Of a stretch of 7,572 bases of DNA, positions 1-5,932 are shown in pieces. The notes below the pieces were generated by a model. The model saw nothing but the letters and a program-made list of their open reading frames with translations, was not told where the DNA came from and made no database searches. The stretch comes from Candidatus Bathyarchaeota archaeon (GTDB lineage Archaea; Thermoproteota; Bathyarchaeia; TCS64), in assembly GCA_013329615.1 (NCBI GenBank), contig DUKA01000012.1:1-7572 (forward strand), given 5' to 3'. Made by a program: the position numbers and the translations under genes. The stretch's first letter is position 1. Each line of letters starts with the position of its first letter.

Positions 1-516
1 ACGGAGGACTCCTACATGCTCCAGAGGCACGTCGCCAGGCTGGTCACGGGCAGGGTTCTCGACATGGGCACGGGCGGTGGCATCCAGGCGGTGACCGCGG
101 CGCAGAAGCCCGACGTCGACTACGTGCTGGCTGTTGACATTAACCCCGAGGCGATCGAGGCCGCCAAGAGGCGGGCGTCCGAGACGGGGGTCCTCAACAA
201 GGTGTCCTTTACTGTGTCCGACCTCTTCGAGGAGATCGATGGCTGCTTCGACTGGATAATCTTCAACCCGCCGTATCTTCCCGCTGAGGGCGGTCTGGGA
301 GACCTCACTTGGGATGGAGGCGAGGGCGGCGGAGAAGTAATCGAACGCTTCCTCCGCGAAGCAAAAGGACGCCTCACAACGTGTGGTTCCATCATAATGA
401 TCTACTCCTCGGAGACAAAGGTCATCGTCGGGGGCTACGGATATGATTGGGAGATACTACAAGAAATGCCCCTATTCTTCGAGACGCTCTACTGCGCCTT
501 GCTCAGCCCATCTTGA
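1..516 (+). CDS. Protein-(glutamine-N5) methyltransferase, HemK2/Mtq2-like, 5' truncated
   Basis: A class I SAM-dependent methyltransferase of the HemK/PrmC/Mtq2 group. In archaea and eukaryotes this type, with the small partner Trm112, methylates the GGQ glutamine of the class I release factor in the cytoplasm. The frame is open to base 1 and starts TEDSYMLQ, matching the family's N-terminal xxEDSYLL motif, so the ATG at 16 is internal and the true start lies left of the window (roughly 20-30 residues missing by family length). Counting from base 1: SAM-binding motif I DMGTGGG (21-27), acidic motif II VDIN (45-48), and the diagnostic NPPY (89-92), whose Asn/Pro backbone holds the substrate glutamine amide. 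The following W-x-GG-E-G-G stretch is typical of archaeal members. Neighbours give no operon partner; it meets the FUN14 gene tail-to-tail. Function class is confident; the substrate is inferred from family. Confidence 0.9.
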   Translation, partial: TEDSYMLQRHVARLVTGRVLDMGTGGGIQAVTAAQKPDVDYVLAVDINPEAIEAAKRRASETGVLNKVSFTVSDLFEEIDGCFDWIIFNPPYLPAEGGLGDLTWDGGEGGGEVIERFLREAKGRLTTCGSIIMIYSSETKVIVGGYGYDWEILQEMPLFFETLYCALLSPS

Positions 517-811
517 TGCCGATGGCGAGGCCGACGAGGAAGCTCGCGGCGAAGGGCATGTTGGCGATGATGAGGGTCATGACCCCCTCGAGCGCGCCGA
601 CCTGACCGATCAACCCGCTACCCCACTGCTGGAGCGCGTCGTAATTGATATTTATGATGCCCTGGTAGGCGAGGAGCTCGAGGCCGATGAAGGCGATGCC
701 TATGATGAAGGCGGCTATCTTCCCCATCTTCTTGAGGGCGTAACCGGTGCAGAGTCCGGCGACTCCGCCGACTCCGAGCTGTGTCAGGAGTGGTGTGAGT
801 ATCTCGACCAA
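503..811 (-). CDS. FUN14-family small membrane protein
   Basis: A 102-residue protein with the FUN14 domain, the family that includes the eukaryotic mitochondrial mitophagy receptor FUNDC1; archaeal members have no established role. Near the N-terminus is a Gly-rich helix (about 11-27, GVGGVAGLCTGYALKK), then a Lys-rich turn, a second helix (about 31-50) ending LAYQG, an amphipathic middle, and a third hydrophobic helix (about 78-100). The G-x-x-x-GYALKK-x-GK signature and LAYQG are what identify it. The start is TTG (809-811): no ATG or GTG lies nearby in frame, and no Shine-Dalgarno site precedes it, but a good box A lies 31-38 bases upstream, so the mRNA may be nearly leaderless. Its last 14 bases overlap the end of the convergent methyltransferase gene. 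An overlapping plus-strand open frame of 124 codons is rejected because its protein is low-complexity and acidic. Confidence 0.85.
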   Translation of the reverse strand: MVEILTPLLTQLGVGGVAGLCTGYALKKMGKIAAFIIGIAFIGLELLAYQGIININYDALQQWGSGLIGQVGALEGVMTLIIANMPFAASFLVGLAIGIKMG

Positions 812-841
812 GTTTGATCGCTTGAAAATGGGGTTTAGGTG

Positions 842-849
842 AATATAAG
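842..849 (-). promoter_or_regulatory. Box A (TATA) of the FUN14 gene
   Basis: On the minus strand the 46-base gap between carbamate kinase and the FUN14 gene contains CTTATATT, a good archaeal box A. Its centre is about 34 bases before the TTG start, so transcription should begin only a few bases upstream of the start codon. This fits the absence of a Shine-Dalgarno site and suggests that the FUN14 gene is transcribed independently of arcC. Position-based inference; no transcript data. Confidence 0.5.
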
Positions 850-857
850 TTGGAGGC

Positions 858-1805
858 TCAGGCGTGGACGATGTGTGTCCCCGTCTTGCCCTCGAGGGCG
901 TCGACGGCCTTCGCGAGGCTCGTGATTATCGCCCTCTCGCCGCCACGTTCCACGAAGCCCAGCGCGGCCTCGACCTTTGGGCCCATACTGCCCGCGCCGA
1001 AGTGTCCCTCGGAGAGGCGTTTCTTCGCCTCGGCGACGGTCAGCTTCCGGATAGGAGCTTGGGTGGGCTTGCCGTAGTCCATCATGGCGTACTCGACGTC
1101 TGTGAGGATGAGGAGCACGTCTGAGCCGACCTCTTCGGCGAGCTTTGCACCCGCTCTGTCCTTGTCGATTACGGCGTCAACGCCTTCGAGCTTGCCCGAC
1201 TTGTTCCGGTAGACGGGTATGCCGCCTCCGCCGGAGGCTATGACTATCATGCCTGCCTCGACCATGGTCCTGATCGCCTTCGCCTCGGCGATGCCGAGGG
1301 GTGTGGGGGAGGGCACGACGCGTCTCCACGTCTTCTCACTCGTGGGGCGGACCTTCTTGACGACCCAGCCGCGCTCGGCGGATAGCTTCTTGGCGACCTC
1401 CTCTGTGTAGAAGGGGCCGACAGGCTTCGTAGGGTCCTTGAAGTCGGGGTCCTCGGGGCTGACGAGCACCTGCGTGACTATGGTTGCTACCTGCTTACCG
1501 TCGCCGTCGAGTATGTTGTGCAGGGTTTGCTGCATCATGTAGCCGATCTGGCCCTGCGTCATGGCGCCGAGGACGACCAGTGGCTGCGGAGGTACCTGGT
1601 CTGCGGCCGCCTCCTGCTGTATTGAGAGGTTGCCCACCTGTGGGCCGTTGCCGTGTGTGATGACGAGTTCGTAGCCGTGCCTCACGAGCTGAACTATCTG
1701 CTTTGAGGCGGTCTCGACGTTCTTCATCTGTTCTTCGAATGTTCCCTTCTCGTCGGGTTGCTTGATGGCGTTCCCGCCGAGGGCGACCAAGACACGCTTT
1801 CCCAT
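858..1805 (-). CDS. arcC: Carbamate kinase
   Basis: Carbamate kinase of the amino acid kinase fold, 315 residues, the usual full length. It catalyses reversible transfer between ATP plus carbamate and ADP plus carbamoyl phosphate. Depending on the organism this yields ATP from arginine/agmatine or purine breakdown, or supplies carbamoyl phosphate. Visible signatures: N-terminal ALGGNAI (8-14) and THGNGPQVG (50-58) for phosphate/carbamate binding, MTQGQIGYMMQQ (82-93), the SGGGGIPV loop (191-198), DKDRAGAKLA (214-223), LTDVEYAM (234-241) in the nucleotide-binding half, and HFGAGSMGPKVEAA (268-281), with TGTHI close to the C-terminus. The ATG start at 1805 directly precedes the conserved first strand. 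No arginine deiminase, ornithine carbamoyltransferase or purine-catabolism gene is in the window, so the metabolic direction cannot be read from context. The gene stands 105 bases from its upstream neighbour and probably has its own promoter. Confidence 0.97.
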   Translation of the reverse strand: MGKRVLVALGGNAIKQPDEKGTFEEQMKNVETASKQIVQLVRHGYELVITHGNGPQVGNLSIQQEAAADQVPPQPLVVLGAMTQGQIGYMMQQTLHNILDGDGKQVATIVTQVLVSPEDPDFKDPTKPVGPFYTEEVAKKLSAERGWVVKKVRPTSEKTWRRVVPSPTPLGIAEAKAIRTMVEAGMIVIASGGGGIPVYRNKSGKLEGVDAVIDKDRAGAKLAEEVGSDVLLILTDVEYAMMDYGKPTQAPIRKLTVAEAKKRLSEGHFGAGSMGPKVEAALGFVERGGERAIITSLAKAVDALEGKTGTHIVHA

Positions 1806-1831
1806 AGTTTGACTCTTCCTTGGAAGGAATA

Positions 1832-1855
1832 ACCGTTAAACGAAAGTCGTTAAAA
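1832..1855 (-). promoter_or_regulatory. Probable arcC promoter with tandem box A-like elements and inverted repeat
   Basis: Minus strand upstream of the arcC ATG carries two TTTAAC elements, at 1849-1854 and 1835-1840, 14 bases apart. The distal one sits inside TTTTTAACG and would give a leader of about 20 bases; the proximal one would give an almost leaderless mRNA. Between them lies a perfect inverted repeat at 1839-1851 (AACGA, 3-base spacer, TCGTT), and a second short one at 1815-1826 (CTTCC, TT, GGAAG) lies just before the start. These could be regulator sites, but they are short enough to occur by chance. Confidence 0.4.
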
Positions 1856-1876
1856 ACAGTTGCCCTAAACGGGGCA
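1851..1876 (-). terminator. Hairpin plus T-run after the propeller gene
   Basis: On the minus strand, about 35 bases after the propeller stop codon, TGCCC (1876-1872) pairs with GGGCA (1865-1861) across a 6-base loop and is followed four bases later by five T residues (1855-1851). It resembles a terminator; archaea usually need only the T-run. The T-run also forms part of the distal arcC box A, so the same bases may serve both roles. Confidence 0.4.
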
Positions 1877-1898
1877 GAAAATGGCGGGGCAAGACGTG

Positions 1899-1921
1899 GA
1901 TGGAGCTACCTTAGCTCCATC
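1899..1921 (-). repeat. Perfect 9-bp stem-loop spanning the propeller stop codon
   Basis: GATGGAGCT (1899-1907) and AGCTCCATC (1913-1921) are exact reverse complements around a 5-base loop. The TAA stop of the propeller gene (1913-1911) lies at the stem-loop junction, so the end of the coding sequence folds into the hairpin. No T-run follows directly on either strand. It could act as an mRNA 3'-end stabiliser or help termination together with the hairpin 23 bases further on. Confidence 0.55.
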
Positions 1922-3902
1922 TCCGGGATTCGTCAGTACCCTGATGGATATGACTAGATCTTGCGCGTGCTAGGATGATGAAACAAAGCGCCAAACCGAT
2001 CAACACCGATTCCCACGGGACGGGTATCTGTGAGAGAGGCGATGTCGCCTCGGCCTTGAAGGCGACATCCACGCTCGATGAAGATTCTAGAACCGTGGTT
2101 CCCTCGAACGTGGCCTTGACCTTCCAGTCTCCCCCCGCATCGGTTCTGAGCCTGTCGTTGAACGTGCCGTCCTTGTTAGTGGTGATGGTCTTCTTCGTTT
2201 CCTGTCCGTTGGGTCTCGTGTAGGTTAGGGTGATCGTCTGCCCGGGTAGGGGCGCGTCTTGGCCGTTGATCTTTATGTACGTGGCCCCGGTCGCGTTGAA
2301 GGTGTCTCCCTTCCCCACGGCGCTGATTATTATATCCGTCGCGTACTTGGTGTGTGGGGGCTTAACCTCGATGTTGAAGTCGAGGTGGTAGGTGTAGGTG
2401 AATGCGCCCGTGACTATGGGGCTGCCGCCCCACCCCCACTCGGTCCTGATCTTGTAGGTGCCCGGCGTCGCCCAAGGCATCACCTTGATCGTCGAGCCTA
2501 TGTAGTCAGGGTCCGTGCCGCCGAACACCTGTGTGTAGCTACCGGAGTACTCGACCGATGGGGGGACCTCCAAGACGTTGTATTTGTAGAAGGGCATTCC
2601 GCTCTTTGGCGTCTTGAAGAAACGCTTCTCCCCCAACTCCATGGCGACGGTGCCGTCGGGCTGGTACGGTGGCGCGTTTTCCCTCTCCCCCACAACCTCC
2701 ACGTAGAATAGCGTCGATGCGTTGGAGGGTTTGAGGCTGTCCGACCCGGTGAACGTCGCGTTAACCCGCCATGTCCCGATCTGGTCGGTTGTGAGGGAGT
2801 CGGAGTACGAGCCGTACGTGTTCGTGGACACGGTTCTCGTCATGCTCTCGCCGCTTGGTCTCGTATATTCTAGATTGATCGCGGCCGAGGTGGTGGGAGG
2901 CGTGATGGAGCCAGAAACCTTGACGGTTTTGCCTATCTGTGAGAAGGATGAATCGGAGTAACAATCGAGCCTGCTTCGTAGGATCGATGGCTTCTTTATC
3001 ACGTCAGTCCCCGGCGGGTTGTCGAGGATGTAAATCATCCCTTGCCCCGGCACAACGAAGCTCCGGGCAGCCGCCACAACCACCATACCATCTGATGAAA
3101 TTGCTATGTCTTCGAGCATCAGATTTTCCCCGACTTTTTGGCTCCAAATTATCCCTCCCAACGAGTCGAGGAGGGATACATCGTCACCGATGGAGGCCGC
3201 CACACATTTTCCGTCCCCCGATATGGAGACACCGTGGGAGGGCCGAGTCCAAGACTCGCCACCCCAAAGGAGTACACCAGAACTGTCGAATAGGCTCACA
3301 GAGGATGCATCTACAGCGACATTGCCGCTAGAAGAGACGGCGATCGATCCTATTGAGAAGTCAACCTTCTTGCTCCACAGCTGCTGGCACTGCCGATTCA
3401 ACAACGTGACATCCCGGATGGACCCCACGGCGATGTACGATGCGTCTGAAGATACACTCAGGAGCACTTCGCCTGAAGCGACAGTTGACTGGTATAGGGT
3501 GTTCCCGTCTCGATCTAACACTTGGACCACGTTATTGAATGACGAGTCTTTGGCCCCGACCACTATGTAGGCCCCGTTTCCCGATATGGCGGCGTCTGAG
3601 ACGTCGTTGAACGATTTTTTCCAGATCTGACTGCCATCCGAGCCGAGGAGGAAGAGCGCGCCCCCAGAGGCAACAAGGATCACATGGTCTCCCCCCGAGA
3701 TCGAGACCGCGTCGACCCAAGACGTGAAGCTCTTAGACCAAAGGAAGTTGCCAGAGGAGGTGAGGGCGTATACGCTTCTTTTCTCGACGACGGACACAAT
3801 GTACTGGCCGTCGGGTGATATCGCAACCTGATCCACCTCCTCAACCTCGACGTCGTACTCGATGATTGTCCCGTTCACACACTGGACTTCGGCCTGTAAC
3901 AC
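1911..3902 (-). CDS. Secreted, membrane-anchored beta-propeller/Ig-like surface protein
   Basis: A 663-residue protein as bounded by the GTG at 3902; no specific function recognised. Residues 23-298 hold seven repeats of 35-43 residues, each running from a xxAISxDGxYI-like strand to an LFDSxGxxLWSK-like strand: a seven-bladed propeller of the WD40/PQQ-like type. Ig-like beta domains follow at about 305-404 and 520-615, alike in sequence (LEYTRPSGES versus LTYTRPNGQE, then GTWRVNATF versus GDWKVKATF); a different beta-rich domain rich in Gly, Tyr and Trp lies between (about 410-515). Residues 625-646 (IPVPWESVLIGLALCFIILA) form a membrane helix followed by a basic tail, so the bulk should face outside the cell. 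A secretion signal is expected, and its hydrophobic sequence reads in frame upstream of the GTG (see 3903-3947), so the true start is probably not 3902. It may be a binding or scaffold protein of the cell surface; no catalytic residues are apparent. Confidence 0.85.
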   Translation of the reverse strand: MLQAEVQCVNGTIIEYDVEVEEVDQVAISPDGQYIVSVVEKRSVYALTSSGNFLWSKSFTSWVDAVSISGGDHVILVASGGALFLLGSDGSQIWKKSFNDVSDAAISGNGAYIVVGAKDSSFNNVVQVLDRDGNTLYQSTVASGEVLLSVSSDASYIAVGSIRDVTLLNRQCQQLWSKKVDFSIGSIAVSSSGNVAVDASSVSLFDSSGVLLWGGESWTRPSHGVSISGDGKCVAASIGDDVSLLDSLGGIIWSQKVGENLMLEDIAISSDGMVVVAAARSFVVPGQGMIYILDNPPGTDVIKKPSILRSRLDCYSDSSFSQIGKTVKVSGSITPPTTSAAINLEYTRPSGESMTRTVSTNTYGSYSDSLTTDQIGTWRVNATFTGSDSLKPSNASTLFYVEVVGERENAPPYQPDGTVAMELGEKRFFKTPKSGMPFYKYNVLEVPPSVEYSGSYTQVFGGTDPDYIGSTIKVMPWATPGTYKIRTEWGWGGSPIVTGAFTYTYHLDFNIEVKPPHTKYATDIIISAVGKGDTFNATGATYIKINGQDAPLPGQTITLTYTRPNGQETKKTITTNKDGTFNDRLRTDAGGDWKVKATFEGTTVLESSSSVDVAFKAEATSPLSQIPVPWESVLIGLALCFIILARARSSHIHQGTDESRRWS

Positions 3903-3947
3903 GAGGATTAGTAGTGTAAAACTCAGAACAATCCCCTTGAAGCGACA
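3903..3947 (-). other. In-frame signal-peptide coding stretch upstream of the annotated GTG
   Basis: Reading the minus strand in the frame of the propeller gene, codons from 3947 down to the GTG encode CRFKGIVLSFTLLIL and run on into VLQAEVQ. That is a basic n-region, a hydrophobic core and a small-residue c-region, a convincing signal peptide. The frame is open back to a TAG at 4011-4013, but no ATG, GTG or TTG occurs in it. Options are a non-standard start (ATT at 3930-3932, or CTG at 3924-3926, which is preceded by AAGGGG), or a one-base indel in the G4 run at 3933-3936. Removing one G would join this frame to a GTG at 3946-3948, giving M-SLQGIVLSFTLLILVLQA. Confidence 0.6.
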
Positions 3948-3959
3948 CCTACCTAGGTG
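3946..3959. repeat. Inverted repeat before the propeller coding region
   Basis: CACCTA, a CC spacer and TAGGTG form perfect 6-bp arms. It contains the 8-bp palindrome ACCTAGGT (3951-3958). On the minus-strand mRNA it includes GGTAGGTG, which resembles a Shine-Dalgarno site, so folding could hide a ribosome-binding site; it could also be an operator. Evidence is structural only. Confidence 0.35.
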
Positions 3960-4026
3960 ATGACGAGAGAAGCTGTCGGTGCTATCAATTGGATGCAGGC
4001 CCCTGACCCCCTAGAGAAGGGTTGCC

Positions 4027-4079
4027 TTCAGTTGATGAAAAAACTTGCGTGTTAGTAAGCAGAACTCAAACTAACTGAA
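4027..4079. repeat. Inverted repeat flanking 39 bases in the rps10-propeller gap
   Basis: TTCAGTT at 4027-4033 and AACTGAA at 4073-4079 are exact reverse complements. The enclosed stretch carries TTGATGA (4032-4038) and ends in CTGA (4075-4078), reminiscent of boxes C and D of an archaeal guide RNA. The nearby stretch 3957-4006 likewise starts GTGATGA and ends CTGA. Neither has convincing internal D'/C' boxes, so these are weak RNA candidates on the plus strand. Confidence 0.25.
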
Positions 4080-4118
4080 AAAAATTAAGTCGTGAGAACC
4101 GGGATTAACCCAGAACTC
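4078..4118 (-). terminator. Terminator-like hairpin and T7 tract after rps10
   Basis: Minus-strand RNA at the rps10 stop forms a stem: GAG (4118-4116) with CUC (4096-4094), a UU/UU internal loop, then CUGGG with CCCGG around a UUAAU loop. After nine bases comes a run of seven T (4084-4078). A second six-T run lies at 4043-4038. This fits the end of the tuf-rps10 transcript and separates it from the propeller gene. Confidence 0.55.
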
Positions 4119-4425
4119 ACTTTATCTCCATCTCGATGTAGACTTCGTTGGGTACACGTATGCGCATTATGCTGCGCATCACGCGGTCGCGTGCATCGAT
4201 CTCGATGAGCCTCTTGTGCACCCGCATCTCGTACTTGTCCCACGTCTTGCTGCCGTCACCGCAGGGGGTCCTCCTAGTGGGGACCACGAGCTTCTTCGTC
4301 GGTAGTGGTATGGGTCCTACAAGTTTGACGCCTATCTTCTGGGCGATGTCCCTGATTTCGTCGCAGACACCCTCCAGCTTCTGGGTGTCGGTGCTTGTGA
4401 GTTTGATACGTGCGCGCCGCGCCAT
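4117..4425 (-). CDS. rps10: Small ribosomal subunit protein uS10 (S10p/S20e)
   Basis: A complete 102-residue uS10, the normal archaeal length. It sits in the head of the 30S subunit and helps tRNA binding. Family landmarks: N-terminal RARIKLTSTD strand (4-13), GPIPLPTKKLVVPTRR (37-52) forming the extended loop that reaches into the head, and WDKYEMRVHKRLIEID (62-77), the most conserved block. The ATG at 4425 is the only sensible start. It follows tuf by 67 bases, the classical archaeal tuf-rps10 order, but a T-run and box A-like sequence lie in the gap, so it may also be transcribed separately. A terminator-like hairpin overlaps its stop codon. Confidence 0.97.
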   Translation of the reverse strand: MARRARIKLTSTDTQKLEGVCDEIRDIAQKIGVKLVGPIPLPTKKLVVPTRRTPCGDGSKTWDKYEMRVHKRLIEIDARDRVMRSIMRIRVPNEVYIEMEIK

Positions 4426-4456
4426 ACCTGTTCCCCGTCTTGTCAGATTGCCGAGA

Positions 4457-4483
4457 ACTTAAACTTATCGAAAAAAGGGGGGG
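4457..4483 (-). promoter_or_regulatory. C7T6 tract ending tuf and box A for rps10
   Basis: Minus strand, ten bases after the tuf stop: seven C (4483-4477) then six T (4476-4471), a plausible archaeal terminator. It is followed by AAGTTTAAGT (4466-4457), a box A-like element whose expected start site falls just before the rps10 ATG. The arrangement suggests partial termination after tuf and an internal promoter for rps10, keeping the two products at different levels. Inferred from sequence pattern only. Confidence 0.4.
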
Positions 4484-4492
4484 AGAGCTTGT

Positions 4493-5788
4493 TTAGCTCT
4501 CGACTTCGAGGACGATGCCCGCGCCGATGGTCGTACCCATGTCGCGCAGTGCGAACCTGCCGAGCTGCGGGAAGTCCTTGAAGGCCTCGATGGCTATTGG
4601 CACGAGGGGCGTGAACTTCACTATCGCCGCCTCACCGGTCCTGAGGTATGTGGGGTTCTGCTCCACTACCTGGCCCGTCCTGGGGTCGAGCTTGGCCTCG
4701 ATGGCCTCGAACTTGACCGCGACCTGAGCCGTGTGGATGTGCAGCACTGGTGTGTAGCCTGGGCCGACCGCCGTTGGGTGGTGGATGATGAAGATCCTTC
4801 CCTTGAACGACTTGGCGACCTTGCAGGGCGTGTTGAGGTGGCTCGCGACCTCACCGCGCTTGACCTTGTCGCGCTCAACGCCCTTGACGTTGAAGCCGAT
4901 GTTGTCACCGGGGCCCGCCTTCTCTAGGCGCGTGTAGTGGGTCTCGATGCTGTTGACCTTGCCCTTCTCGCCGCTTGGCATGAAGACGACGTCGTCGCCT
5001 ACCTTGAGCGTACCAGTCTCTACCTTGCCGACGGGAGTCGTACCTACGCCACGGATGGTGTAGATCTCCTGTACGGGGAGGCGGAGTGGCTTGTCGGTGG
5101 GCTTTGCGGGCATGACGAAGTTGTCAAGCGCCTCTATGAGTGTCGGGCCCTTGTACCAGGCCATATTGGTGCTCCTCTTGACGAGGTTGTCGCCGCCCCA
5201 GCCGCTGGTTGGGACGAAGTTGGTCTTGCTGGTGTCGTAGCCGACCATCTGGAGGAGGCGTGTGACGCCGTCCTTTACCTCCATGAAGCGCTGCTCGCTC
5301 CAGGCGACGGTCGGATCGTCCATCTTGTTGACGGCGACGACTATCTGGTTTACGCCCAGCGTCTTGGCGAGGAATGCGTGCTCACGCGTCTGGCCTCCGG
5401 GGTTGGTTCCTGCCTCGAACTCGCCCTTCTTGGCGGAGATGAGGAGGATAGCGCCGTCTGCCTGGCTCGCGCCCGTGACCATGTTCTTGACGAAGTCGCG
5501 GTGGCCGGGGCTGTCGATGACGGTGAAGAAGTTCTTCGCCGTTTCGAGCTTGTAGAAGGCGAGGTCGATGGTGATACCACGTTCGCGCTCCTCCTTGAGC
5601 CTGTCGAGGAGCCATGCGTATTTGAAGGACTCCTTGCCTATGGACTTGGCCTCTGCTTCCATGTCCTTCGCGTATTTCTCGTCGATAGCGCCGGCATCAT
5701 AGAACAGGTGGCCAATGCTTGTGCTCTTACCGTGATCAACGTGTCCGATGATGATCAGGTTAATGTGTGGCTTCTCTTTTCCGCTCAT
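4493..5788 (-). CDS. tuf: Translation elongation factor 1-alpha (aEF1A)
   Basis: A complete 431-residue archaeal EF-1A, the GTPase that brings aminoacyl-tRNA to the ribosomal A site. All GTP-binding motifs are intact: G1 GHVDHGKST (15-23), G2 with Thr73 in RGITIDLAF, G3 DSPGH (92-96), G4 NKMD (154-157) and G5 SGW (195-197). The catalytic histidine is His96. Domains 2 and 3 follow (about 225-431), with PVQEIYTIRGVGTTPVGKVE at the start of domain 2 and TIGAGIVLEVE at the C-terminus. Length and the long insertion between G1 and G2 (residues 30-70) are of the archaeal/eukaryotic rather than bacterial EF-Tu type. The ATG at 5788 is preceded by AGGAGAT (5802-5796). It is first in a minus-strand tuf-rps10 pair and divergent from rps12. 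A 315-codon open frame on the opposite strand is a codon-bias shadow. Confidence 0.99.
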   Translation of the reverse strand: MSGKEKPHINLIIIGHVDHGKSTSIGHLFYDAGAIDEKYAKDMEAEAKSIGKESFKYAWLLDRLKEERERGITIDLAFYKLETAKNFFTVIDSPGHRDFVKNMVTGASQADGAILLISAKKGEFEAGTNPGGQTREHAFLAKTLGVNQIVVAVNKMDDPTVAWSEQRFMEVKDGVTRLLQMVGYDTSKTNFVPTSGWGGDNLVKRSTNMAWYKGPTLIEALDNFVMPAKPTDKPLRLPVQEIYTIRGVGTTPVGKVETGTLKVGDDVVFMPSGEKGKVNSIETHYTRLEKAGPGDNIGFNVKGVERDKVKRGEVASHLNTPCKVAKSFKGRIFIIHHPTAVGPGYTPVLHIHTAQVAVKFEAIEAKLDPRTGQVVEQNPTYLRTGEAAIVKFTPLVPIAIEAFKDFPQLGRFALRDMGTTIGAGIVLEVES

Positions 5789-5795
5789 TTCTCTA

Positions 5796-5855
5796 ATCTC
5801 CTACTCAATCCGACTTGGATGGTGGATAAAAAGGTTCGGTTCAAGTCTATAAACC
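5796..5855 (-). promoter_or_regulatory. tuf promoter and ribosome-binding site
   Basis: Upstream of the tuf ATG the minus strand has AGGAGAT (5802-5796), a good Shine-Dalgarno site seven bases before the start. Two box A candidates follow: CCTTTTTATCC (5834-5824), giving a leader of about 15 bases, and GTTTATAG (5854-5847), giving about 36 bases. The second leaves room for the whole ribosome-binding site and is slightly preferred; both may be used for a highly expressed gene. Confidence 0.5.
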
Positions 5856-5900
5856 ATACTGATCCGAGGGGTTTCGACGAGTAGGCCTAGTTTGATCCAC

Positions 5901-5923
5901 CTACTCTGGGTGCCGCCAGGTAG
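5901..5923. repeat. Stem-loop in the tuf/rps12 divergent promoter region
   Basis: CTACTCTGG (5901-5909) pairs with CCAGGTAG (5916-5923) over eight base pairs with one bulged T, around the 6-base loop GTGCCG. It sits between the two divergent promoters, just upstream of the rps12 box A, so it would not be in either predicted mRNA. It could be a protein-binding site for shared control; chance is not excluded. An 8-bp palindrome TAGGCCTA lies nearby at 5882-5889. Confidence 0.35.
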
Positions 5924-5932
5924 ATGCGTAAA

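Noticed and set aside
443..817. 124-codon plus-strand frame overlapping the FUN14 gene
   Set aside because: Low-complexity Glu/Asp/Ala-rich product, and the opposite strand encodes a recognisable FUN14 domain over the same bases.
2259..3570. Several plus-strand frames opposite the propeller gene (2259-2711, 2939-3331, 3106-3570)
   Set aside because: No recognisable domains, mutually overlapping, and the minus strand carries a continuous repeat-containing protein.
3903..4116. Possible tRNA in the rps10-propeller gap
   Set aside because: No T-loop GGTTCRANNCC-type sequence with a matching acceptor stem on either strand; only short hairpins and T-runs are present.
4937..5884. 315-codon open frame on the plus strand opposite tuf
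   Set aside because: Antisense to an intact EF-1A gene; the product is acidic, repetitive and resembles no family. It is explained by GC-rich codon use in tuf.
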